Positions 1-5,119 of a stretch of DNA of 6,423 bases are shown here, piece by piece. Position 1 is the first letter of the stretch; each line of letters starts with the position of its first letter. The notes under the pieces are model-generated. The model was not told the origin of the DNA. It was given only the letters and a program-made list of their open reading frames with translations, and did no database searches. The DNA is from Nitrospira defluvii. Lineage in GTDB: Bacteria; Nitrospirota; Nitrospiria; Nitrospirales; Nitrospiraceae. The DNA lies in the NCBI GenBank assembly GCA_016199015.1, contig JACQHN010000578.1, positions 1 to 6,423 of the forward strand. Reading direction: 5' to 3'. Position numbers and translations under genes: made by a program.

Positions 1-26
1 CCATTTGAGCGGGGTGATGATTCTGT

Positions 27-46
27 CTAACCTGAATAATTCATGA
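27..46 (+). repeat. Left terminal inverted repeat of the IS
   Basis: The 20-base end, consensus CTAACCYGMATWATTCATGA with the right end, matches the reverse complement of 1718-1737 at 17 of 20 positions. It should be the transposase binding and cleavage site. Confidence 0.82.
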
Positions 47-121
47 CTGTGGCAACAAAAAAGCCATCGAGGCCCCCCACTATGCTATAGGAGCGGTGTC
101 TAGACGCTTCCACGCGCAACT

Positions 122-128
122 GGGAGGA
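122..128 (+). promoter_or_regulatory. Ribosome binding site of the transposase
   Basis: GGGAGGA sits 6 bp before the ATG at 135 and decides this start against the upstream in-frame GTG at 96. An 8-bp palindrome, GTCTAGAC (98-105), lies in the leader and could be an operator or fold in the mRNA, but nothing further supports that. Confidence 0.6.
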
Positions 129-134
129 GACTCG

Positions 135-1508
135 ATGGCGACAGACTGTATACCCCAACTGACCTTGAAATTCCATCAGAAGATGAAGCCGGTGGTGGCT
201 CGCTTCGACGCGGAGCACGCGAGTACGGATGGCGGGGGCCTCCTGCTCAAAGCCCTGGACGAGCGGCTGACACTGACCGAGGACTTGGCGGCCTGCCTGC
301 CAGATCGGCGCGATCCGCGGAAGGTCCAGCACGAACTGCGGGACCGACTGCGCCAGCGGGTGTTCGGCTTGGCCTGTGGGTACGAGGATGGCCATGATGC
401 CGCTCGACTGGCGGACGATCCGATGCACAAGCTGGCGGTGGGCCGGGACCCGCTCACCGGGGCGGCCCTGGCCTCGCAGCCCACGCTGTCACGGTTTGAG
501 AATGCGGCAGGCCCACGGGCCCTGTATCGGATGGGCTGGACGTTGGCCGCGACGGTGATCGCGCAGCATCGCCACCGGCTCAAGGGGCGAGCCCGCCGGA
601 TCACGATTGACCTGGACCCGACCGATGATCCCACCCACGGGCAGCAGGAATTGGCCTTCTTCAATGGGCACTACGACAGCTGGTGCTCTCGGCCCCTGGT
701 GGCGACGCTGACGTTCAACGACGAAGCGGAACCGTATCTGGTTGCGGTGGTGTTGCGGCCTGGCAACAGCCCCGCCAAGCACGGCGCGTTCGGGCTCCTG
801 CGGACCCTGCTCCGTCGGCTGCGGCGGGCGTTTCCCGGCACGCCGCTACGAGTGCGTGTGGATGGAGGCTTCGCCGGGAACGACTGGCTGGACTGTTTGG
901 ACGCGGAGCGGGTCGAGTATGTCGTGGGGCTGGCCAGCAACCCGCGCCTGGAGCGGCGCGCTGGACGTTTGCTGGGCGAGGCCTACGGCCTCTCCAAGTA
1001 CAGCGGCCGCACCGAGCACGTCTATGGGGAGACCCTCTATGCGGCCCAGAGCTGGTTGCACCGCCGTCGCGTGCTCATCAAAGCCGAAGTGGTCCGGCTC
1101 CCTGGGCGAGATCCCACATGCAATCCGCGCTTCGTGGTGACCAATCTTGCAGATGCCCCAGCTACGGTGTATGCCATCTACTGCCAACGCGGGGAGATGG
1201 AGAACCGGCTCAAGGAATTGCATCACGGGTTGGCGTTGGACCGCACGAGTTGCTCGCAGTTCTGGGCCAATCAGTTCCGGGTGTTGCTGACGGCGGCGGC
1301 ATATGTCCTGCTGCAGGCGTTGCGGCAACAGGCCCACGGCACGGACTGCGCTCGAGCGCAGGTGTCCACGCTGCGGGAGCGGCTGCTCAAGATGGCCGTG
1401 TGGGTCGAATGCTCGGTGCGCCGCATCGTGCTGCATCTGCCCCGCACGGCACCCTGGGGCACGACCTGGCAACGGGTGGCCGTAGCAGTCGGCGCGGTAC
1501 CAGGCTAA
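135..1508 (+). CDS. IS1380-family DDE transposase
   Basis: The 457-residue protein catalyses cut-and-paste type movement of the surrounding element. It has the RNase H-like DDE fold pattern of IS1380 transposases: an N-terminal region with the family-like stretch around residues 24-42 (FDAEHASTDGGGLLLKALD), the first acidic motif TIDLDPTDD (D159 or D161), a second acidic motif RVDGGFAG (D243), and a late YCQRGEMENRLKE motif supplying the catalytic Glu (probably E356). Length is normal for the family and the frame is unbroken. I chose ATG at 135 because GGGAGGA at 122-128 is a good ribosome binding site 6 bp upstream; an in-frame GTG at 96 would add 13 residues but has no such site. The gene is GC-rich with long antisense open frames, which are shadows. 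The family assignment is firm; the exact catalytic Glu is inferred from pattern. Confidence 0.92.
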   Translation: MATDCIPQLTLKFHQKMKPVVARFDAEHASTDGGGLLLKALDERLTLTEDLAACLPDRRDPRKVQHELRDRLRQRVFGLACGYEDGHDAARLADDPMHKLAVGRDPLTGAALASQPTLSRFENAAGPRALYRMGWTLAATVIAQHRHRLKGRARRITIDLDPTDDPTHGQQELAFFNGHYDSWCSRPLVATLTFNDEAEPYLVAVVLRPGNSPAKHGAFGLLRTLLRRLRRAFPGTPLRVRVDGGFAGNDWLDCLDAERVEYVVGLASNPRLERRAGRLLGEAYGLSKYSGRTEHVYGETLYAAQSWLHRRRVLIKAEVVRLPGRDPTCNPRFVVTNLADAPATVYAIYCQRGEMENRLKELHHGLALDRTSCSQFWANQFRVLLTAAAYVLLQALRQQAHGTDCARAQVSTLRERLLKMAVWVECSVRRIVLHLPRTAPWGTTWQRVAVAVGAVPG

Positions 1509-1717
1509 CCGCACACCCAGGCTCGTGCAGGACGACGGCGCAGCGGAATCAGCCAGGAGACGTGTGTCGTGAATCTCCCACGCAGGACGTGCAACGACCA
1601 CCGGACCGCGTCCCACAGAGAGAGTGGGGCACCGCCGCCGCTGTCAGCGACCGCGACGGGGGGCACAGGAGTCGCCAACTTATCCAGAATGGCGTCCACT
1701 GACCCACTGACCATCGC

Positions 1718-1737
1718 TCATGAATAATGCGGGTTAG
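1718..1737 (-). repeat. Right terminal inverted repeat of the IS
   Basis: Its reverse complement matches the left end (27-46) at 17 of 20 positions, including the block ATTCATGA and the outer CTAACC. The region just outside (1738-1900) holds no gene that I can recognise. Confidence 0.82.
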
Positions 1738-1900
1738 TGTGGTGAACTGGCGCAGAGACTATCCGAGCACATTCTACACATTCGCGGCACATTGTGACAC
1801 CAGCGTAGCCGTCGCATGAAACCCTGTCAGGTTGCGGAAAACTTCCCCCCTATAGTCGTGAGAGACACTGAGATTTCAGGCGGCAACGATTGGCCACACA
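1738..1900. other. Gene-free stretch between the IS and the structured repeat
   Basis: I see no gene here. A 64-codon open frame starts at 1816 but runs into the structured repeat and has no ribosome binding site, so it is probably spurious. The target sequence into which the IS inserted begins at about 1738. Confidence 0.5.
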
Positions 1901-1935
1901 GAATGCTCAAAAATGCCGTCCAGCAAGGCCGCAGC

Positions 1936-2008
1936 GAGGTCCGCGACGCGAAGAATAATGAGCGTCACGTTTGCGGACGGGCGCGAGTCGGTGAGCGCCC
2001 AGTGTCTT
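1936..2008 (+). repeat. Structured unit 1 of the tandem pair
   Basis: Hairpin A has outer stem GTCCGC/GCGGAC (1939-1944 with 1973-1978) and inner stem GACGC/GCGTC (1945-1949 with 1962-1966), with ACGTTT bulged on the 3' side and GAATAA in the loop. Hairpin B has stem GGGCGC/GCGCCC (1979-1984 with 1995-2000) capped by GAGTCGGTGA, which can form tandem G-A pairs. The conserved single-stranded tail AGTGTCTT (2001-2008) follows. The unit aligns to 2047-2119 without gaps, 54 of 73 positions identical by my count. Confidence 0.8.
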
Positions 2009-2046
2009 AGGGGCGAATCGTACTCTGTGCCGTACGGTGAGCCTCT
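2009..2046 (+). repeat. Spacer hairpin between the two units
   Basis: Outer stem AGGGGC/GCCTCT (2009-2014 with 2041-2046, one G-T pair) and inner stem CGTAC/GTACG (2019-2023 with 2032-2036) are separated by GAAT opposite GTGA. That internal loop repeats the GA...GTGA pattern of hairpin B in both units, so three hairpins share a likely tandem G-A motif. The G-T pair is tolerated if the plus strand is the folded RNA, a weak hint of orientation. Confidence 0.6.
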
Positions 2047-2119
2047 GAGGTTCACGACGCGCTGAATAAAGCGCGTCACGTTTGTGAACGCCGCCGAGAT
2101 AGTGAGGCGGCAGTGTCTT
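2047..2119 (+). repeat. Structured unit 2 of the tandem pair
   Basis: The same two-hairpin layout as unit 1 has different stem sequences. Hairpin A: GTTCAC/GTGAAC (2050-2055 with 2084-2089) outside GACGCGCT/AGCGCGTC (2056-2063 with 2070-2077), loop GAATAA, 3' bulge ACGTTT. Hairpin B: GCCGCC/GGCGGC (2090-2095 with 2106-2111) with cap GAGATAGTGA, then tail AGTGTCTT (2112-2119). Loops, bulge and tail are conserved while paired positions have changed together. Confidence 0.8.
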
Positions 2120-2153
2120 GCGAGAACGCCGCTGGCGGACTTTTTCCGCATCC

Positions 2154-2291
2154 TGCTAGAGCGCACAGACTCACGAGAGCCTGACCAGGCGGGGGGCACT
2201 TACGGGCATGTAGCAGTAGCTGGCCGGCTCCATCACTCAAGTTATTAAAGATCAGCGCTTCTTGCCTCCACTAGCATGAAGTCTCTCCACG
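2154..2291. other. Gene-free leader region upstream of ttcA
   Basis: No gene is seen. An AT-rich patch around 2241-2252 (TTATTAAAGAT) could serve as a -10-like element for an upstream ttcA promoter, but I cannot find a matching -35 box. Confidence 0.35.
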
Positions 2292-2302
2292 ATGGTTCCT
2301 GC

Positions 2303-2339
2303 CCCTTGCAAGAAGGGCATCCCATTTGCTGCCCTTTTT
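2303..2339 (+). terminator. Terminator-like hairpin with an overlapping alternative hairpin
   Basis: AAGAAGGGCA (2310-2319) can pair with TGCCCTTTTT (2330-2339) across a 10-base loop, one pair being G-U, to form a hairpin with an A-rich 5' arm and a T-rich 3' arm, as in intrinsic terminators. CCCTT (2303-2307) can instead pair with AAGGG (2313-2317) over a 5-base loop. Both hairpins use AAGGG, so they exclude each other. The structure ends 18 bp before the preferred ttcA start. It could stop transcription arriving from the IS side, or act as an attenuator for ttcA. The alternative stem is only 5 bp, so the switching idea is tentative. Confidence 0.45.
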
Positions 2340-2343
2340 GCGA

Positions 2344-2349
2344 TAGAAT
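2344..2349 (+). promoter_or_regulatory. Possible -10 box just upstream of ttcA
   Basis: TAGAAT differs from TATAAT at one position and lies 8 bp before the ATG at 2358. Initiation 6-8 bp downstream would give a leaderless or nearly leaderless mRNA, consistent with the lack of a ribosome binding site. No good -35 box is seen at the normal distance. Confidence 0.35.
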
Positions 2350-2357
2350 GCCCCGCC

Positions 2358-3233
2358 ATGCCGAGCACCAGCACGCCACCACCCGCAGCCCCCATTCAGC
2401 CGGCGACGCGCCCAGACGAGATCGAGAAGCTGCAGACCCGTCTCTGCCGTCTCGTTGGACAAGCCATCGCCGACTACCGCATGATCGAGGATGGCGACAA
2501 GGTCATGGTCTGTCTCTCGGGAGGAAAAGACAGTTACGGTCTGCTGGAAATTCTGCTGTCGCTGCGCAGCCGCGCGCCGATCCATTTCGACCTCATCGCC
2601 GTCAACCTGGATCAAAAACAACCTGGCTTTCCTGCCCATGTGCTCCCCGACTATCTCACTCGACGCGGCGTGCCGTTTCACATTGAAACGCGCGATACCT
2701 ACTCGATCGTCAAACGGCTGATCCCCGAGGGTCACACCACCTGCTCACTCTGCTCTCGTCTGCGGCGCGGCTATCTCTATCGGCTTGCCACGGAGTTGGG
2801 CGCGACCAAGATCGCGCTGGGCCATCACCGTGATGACATCCTTGAAACACTTCTGCTCAATGTGTTTTTTACCGGCAAGCTGAAGGCAATGCCGCCGAAA
2901 CTGCGCTCCAAGAGCGGCCGCCATCTGGTGATCCGCCCGTTGGCCTATGTGAAGGAAGCGGACTTGGCACGGTATGCGGCCTTGCTCCAGTTTCCGATCA
3001 TCCCCTGCGACCTCTGCGGCTCACAAGAGGATCTGAAGCGAAAACAGGTCAAGGTGCTGCTTCGCGAGTGGAACGAGCGATTTCCTGGCTCCAACGACAG
3101 CATGTTCGCGGCGCTCTCCAACGTAGCCCCGCCGTTGCTGTTGGATCGCCAACTGTTCGATTTCTCGGCTCTCCGAACCGATGCCGTGCCGACAGAGTCC
3201 GGCATGCAGGATTCAGAGGAAGATTTGCTTTGA
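2358..3233 (+). CDS. ttcA: tRNA 2-thiocytidine(32) synthetase TtcA
   Basis: TtcA adds sulfur to C2 of cytidine 32 in the anticodon loop of certain tRNAs, using ATP, a [4Fe-4S] cluster and sulfur from a cysteine desulfurase, in the cytoplasm. The 291-residue product closely resembles my recollection of E. coli TtcA throughout. It has the PP-loop SGGKDS (54-59) that binds [15 protein letters not shown] (81-92), the CSLC pair (C129, C132) that ligates the cluster, SRLRRG (133-138), GHHRDD (155-160), MPPKL (178-182) and the later PCDLCGS (C217, C220), expected to supply the remaining cluster cysteine. All key residues are present. ATG 2358 is preferred because homology begins soon after and the preceding 22 in-frame codons (from ATG 2292) pass through the terminator-like hairpin; neither start has a clear ribosome binding site. 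The N-terminus is rich in Pro and Thr. No terminator is evident downstream and the gene seems monocistronic. Confidence 0.94.
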   Translation: MPSTSTPPPAAPIQPATRPDEIEKLQTRLCRLVGQAIADYRMIEDGDKVMVCLSGGKDSYGLLEILLSLRSRAPIHFDLIAVNLDQKQPGFPAHVLPDYLTRRGVPFHIETRDTYSIVKRLIPEGHTTCSLCSRLRRGYLYRLATELGATKIALGHHRDDILETLLLNVFFTGKLKAMPPKLRSKSGRHLVIRPLAYVKEADLARYAALLQFPIIPCDLCGSQEDLKRKQVKVLLREWNERFPGSNDSMFAALSNVAPPLLLDRQLFDFSALRTDAVPTESGMQDSEEDLL

Positions 3234-3999
3234 ATCGTAACGGCCCATCGGCAAAAACAGGCGTTCATGCGTACCTCATCACGAGGCTACTTACGCAGGC
3301 TGGCTAAAACAGAGGTGTGGGATGGCGCCTTGCGTCAGACGCGCTGGCGTAGATGGGTTCGGCGACCGCATCGCAAGCAGCGATAGGGATAGAAGCCGAC
3401 CAGGAAGCAGAGAAAGTCGAAAAACCCTTGGCGGCGAGAACGCTTCGTATATCCGGAACACTTGCCACAAAACGACATATCGCGCACTCACCTGTTTCAC
3501 AGCAGACGCCATTAGAAATTGGCGCGTCCGCAGGAGAAAGTATCCTACGGAAACTCCCTGGCTGGTTGCAAGTCTAGTTTGTACGACGGGCTGTCGCCCG
3601 GTCATTCCAACGACTGCTTACGCCGCCCTCTCGCAGCCGCCGTGTGCGGTCGTCTCCGCAGAAAGGCCGAGGCTCTCAATGCCGGCAGGCCGGTCGCTCA
3701 CGAGTTCTCGCCGGAAACCCTGGAATGCTGTTTATGTTCGACGGCGAAGACGGAAGCGGTACAGGCAAATGGTGCAACGAAACGGATAAAACCCGATCAC
3801 TTGCATAAAGAAATCTCGCCAGCCATGACGGCTCACCCGCCTGGCACCACCTGAACACATTGGACAATAGACCATTGCGACTGTCGCCACGGACCTTTCT
3901 CCGCCACATAGGGTAAAATCACCACGCTGCGCGGGGCCGTGAGTGTGAAGAAGTTTCGACTAGGACGCAAGTCCAATTGAAAGGGAGCCGGCCGGCGAC
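3234..3999. other. About 770 bp without a convincing gene
   Basis: Open frames exist on both strands, for example 3322-3789, 3519-3854 and antisense 3605-3291. Their products are rich in Arg, Ser and Thr with no recognisable motif, and they overlap one another. Only 3322 has a plausible ribosome binding site (AGAGG near 3311-3315). I see no tRNA, rRNA or known riboswitch. Small inverted repeats include GCGTCAGACGC (3332-3342) and CGGGC/GCCCG (around 3587-3601). The stretch could be decayed coding sequence, untranslated RNA or plain spacer. Confidence 0.5.
3914..3919 (+). promoter_or_regulatory. Possible -10 box for the 144-aa membrane protein gene
   Basis: TAAAAT lies 80 bp before the start codon in an otherwise GC-rich context. 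No convincing -35 box is found 16-18 bp upstream. The leader it would produce includes a small stem GGAC/GTCC closed by a GCAA tetraloop (3963-3974) and a 10-bp palindrome GCCGGCCGGC (3988-3997) between the ribosome binding site and the ATG. Confidence 0.25.
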
Positions 4000-4434
4000 A
4001 TGGATCGGCCTGAACAATTCCAGCGACGGGGCGCGGAACCTCCGCTGTGGTCAATCGCCCTGGCGGCAGCCGTGATTATCCTGACCCCCATGGTGCTCTA
4101 TTCCATTGCGCCGGACGGACCCATTCGCGAAGGCGACACGGTTTTCTCGAACGGAGCCCACAAGGTTCTGCTCTTCCAGCCCGATCAGTACCAGCAAATC
4201 GGGTACGAATCTACCTGTGTACTCGATCCGAAAGACCCGTTGATTGTGACGCATTCTCCGGCAGAAGGACCGGACGACGAAATCATCGCTCAGGTGCAAG
4301 GAAAGAGCACTATCGAATGGCCGTTCTGCCCGCCCCAAGCCGAGCTCCTCGTCAAGCGGCGCCACATCACCCAACAACCCAACCTGCTTCAGGACCTAGC
4401 CGACGGCCTTCGTCGGCTCTTCAAGCCTTCGTAA
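4000..4434 (+). CDS. Small single-pass membrane protein of unknown function
   Basis: I do not recognise this 144-residue protein. A short charged N-terminus (residues 1-16, three Arg) is followed by one hydrophobic segment (about 17-36, LWSIALAAAVIILTPMVLYS). The rest is a soluble domain of about 105 residues, acidic in the middle and basic near the end (KRRH, about 119-122; LRRLFK, 138-142). The two cysteines, C73 and C110, lie after the membrane segment and could pair if that domain is periplasmic, as an uncleaved anchor with N-terminus inside would predict. The start has AAGGGAG at 3981-3987, a good ribosome binding site at a rather long 12-bp spacing. The gene stands alone on its strand and converges on msrA 25 bp away. 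The even reading frame and clear topology argue for a real gene. Confidence 0.75.
   Translation: MDRPEQFQRRGAEPPLWSIALAAAVIILTPMVLYSIAPDGPIREGDTVFSNGAHKVLLFQPDQYQQIGYESTCVLDPKDPLIVTHSPAEGPDDEIIAQVQGKSTIEWPFCPPQAELLVKRRHITQQPNLLQDLADGLRRLFKPS
4398..4418. other. Stem-loop at the end of the membrane protein gene
   Basis: AGCCGACG and CGTCGGCT form a perfect 8-bp stem with loop GCCTT, inside the last codons of the gene (ADGLRRL). There is no T-tract on either strand, so it is not a classic intrinsic terminator. It is the only strong hairpin close to the convergent junction with msrA and could slow polymerase or stabilise the 3' end of the mRNA. Confidence 0.4.
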
Positions 4435-4459
4435 GAAAAGATGCAATTCCCGCCCGTCG

Positions 4460-5005
4460 CTACGCCTTCAAGAGCGGCGCAAAGTGCTGTCGAAATTTCG
4501 ACACCTTGGGTCCCACGACATAGGTGCAGTAGCCCTGAGAGGGGTTGCGCGCAAAATATTCCTGGTGGTAGGACTCGGCCTCAAACCACTGGCTCGCCGG
4601 CACCACTTCAGTGACGATCGGATTCGGATAGAGGCGTTCCTGAGTGACCGCCGCAATCACTTCGCGGGCAATCTGTTTCTGCTCCGGGGAATGATAGAAA
4701 ATCGCGGATCGGTATTGCGTTCCGCTGTCATTGCCCTGCCGGTTGAGCGTCGTGGGATCATGGATCACGAAGAACGCGTTCAAGAGATCACGATAGGTCA
4801 CCACCCGAGGGTCGAATGTGATCCGCACCGCCTCCGCATGTCCGGTTCGTCCGCCGCACACCTGTTCATAGGTGGGAGCAGCCATCTGCCCACCGATGTA
4901 TCCGGACTCAACCGACTGAACCCCTTTGACCTGGTCATACACGGCTTCGAGACACCAAAAACACCCGCCTGCCAGGGTTGCAATCTCTGTCATCGCCTGC
5001 GCCAT
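4460..5005 (-). CDS. msrA: Peptide methionine-S-sulfoxide reductase MsrA
   Basis: MsrA reduces the S-epimer of methionine sulfoxide in proteins and free methionine, repairing oxidative damage with electrons from thioredoxin. The 181-residue product has the signature GGCFWC (13-18) with catalytic C15 and the adjacent conserved E19, then GYIGG (35-39), VCGGRTGHAEAV (49-60), FDP (64-66), HDPTTLNRQGNDSGTQYRS (82-100), and HQEYF (147-151). C160 near the C-terminus is a candidate resolving cysteine. There is no signal peptide, so it acts in the cytoplasm. No MsrB domain is fused. The start at 5005 has GAGG (5012-5015 on the complement) 6 bp upstream; the next Met, four codons in, is poorly placed. 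It lies 114 bp downstream of zwf on the same strand and could be co-transcribed. Its 3' end faces the 144-aa gene. Confidence 0.95.
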   Translation of the reverse strand: MAQAMTEIATLAGGCFWCLEAVYDQVKGVQSVESGYIGGQMAAPTYEQVCGGRTGHAEAVRITFDPRVVTYRDLLNAFFVIHDPTTLNRQGNDSGTQYRSAIFYHSPEQKQIAREVIAAVTQERLYPNPIVTEVVPASQWFEAESYHQEYFARNPSQGYCTYVVGPKVSKFRQHFAPLLKA

Positions 5006-5119
5006 CGCCCACCTCGTCTTGTATGCTGAACACAGCCGTGAGGCAGTCCTCCCGCCCGTTTCCTTTGTTGACTGCTACCCCGCCCTGCTACCCGTCAGAG
5101 ATCCTCGCTGCTTCACGAG
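5006..5119 (-). other. zwf-msrA intergenic spacer
   Basis: This 114-bp gap contains the msrA ribosome binding site and a 6-bp inverted repeat GCAGTC/GACTGC (5043-5048 with 5070-5075) around a 21-base loop. There is no clear terminator and no strong promoter on the minus strand, so read-through from zwf into msrA is plausible. Confidence 0.4.

Larger units (their letters stand above)
27..1737 (+). mobile_element. Complete IS1380-family insertion sequence
   Basis: A single intact transposase gene lies between imperfect terminal inverted repeats, and the total length of about 1.7 kb is normal for the IS1380 family. The ends match at 17 of 20 positions. If the element is taken to begin with CC, as family members often do, the limits are 31-1733; the inverted repeat continues four more bases on each side (CTAA / TTAG), giving 27-1737. 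No clean target duplication of 4-5 bp is visible: outside the longer limits only the triplet TGT repeats (24-26 and 1738-1740), which could be chance. The 209 bp between the transposase stop and the right repeat hold no gene. The open frame and preserved ends suggest an element that could still move. No interrupted gene can be recognised in the flanks, so the target appears to have been intergenic. Confidence 0.88.
1901..2153 (+). repeat. Inverted-repeat-bounded structured element, MITE-like or RNA-like
   Basis: The two ends are imperfect inverted complements: ATGC plus AAAAA (1903-1906, 1909-1913) against TTTTT plus GCAT (2141-2145, 2148-2151), then CCAGC-AA-GGC (1920-1929) against GCC-GCTGG (2128-2135). 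This closes the element into one long stem. Inside it five further hairpins follow in series: 1939-1978, 1979-2000, 2009-2046, 2050-2089 and 2090-2111. The first two and last two form a tandem duplication with a constant offset of 111 bp. No coding frame is convincing. The end sequences resemble a repeat I remember as frequent in Nitrospira genomes, which is recall and not a search result. Dispersed copies with such ends would fit a non-autonomous mobile element; the conserved folding would also fit a structured RNA. No target duplication is evident around 1901-2153. Confidence 0.75.

Noticed and set aside
683..1702. Long open frame of 339 codons on the plus strand, plus long antisense frames inside the transposase region
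   Set aside because: They overlap the recognisable IS1380 transposase in other frames, have low-complexity Arg/Ala/Gly-rich products and no family motifs; they arise from high GC content.
1936..2119. CRISPR-like array because of repeated units
   Set aside because: There are only two units of about 73 bp separated by a structured spacer, with diverged stems and no short identical repeats or unique spacers.
1816..2199. Open frames across the structured repeat (1816-2010 plus, 2199-1876 minus)
   Set aside because: They run through hairpin arms and repeat ends and have no ribosome binding site; the compensatory stem changes would alter the proteins freely.
3322..3789. 155-codon open frame with a possible ribosome binding site
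   Set aside because: The product is rich in Arg, Ser and Thr, lacks any recognisable motif or domain-like hydrophobic pattern, and competes with overlapping frames on both strands.
3955..3997. Resemblance to a c-di-GMP-I riboswitch because of GGACGCAAGTCC before the membrane protein gene
   Set aside because: Only the GGACGCAA piece matches; the rest of the conserved core and the second helix of that riboswitch are absent, and a short GNRA-capped hairpin explains the sequence.
4484..5029. 181-codon plus-strand open frame opposite msrA
   Set aside because: It is the antisense shadow of a well-conserved MsrA with all catalytic motifs.
5043..5075. Inverted repeat GCAGTC/GACTGC in the zwf-msrA gap as a terminator
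   Set aside because: The stem is 6 bp with a 21-base loop and no T-tract follows on either strand.
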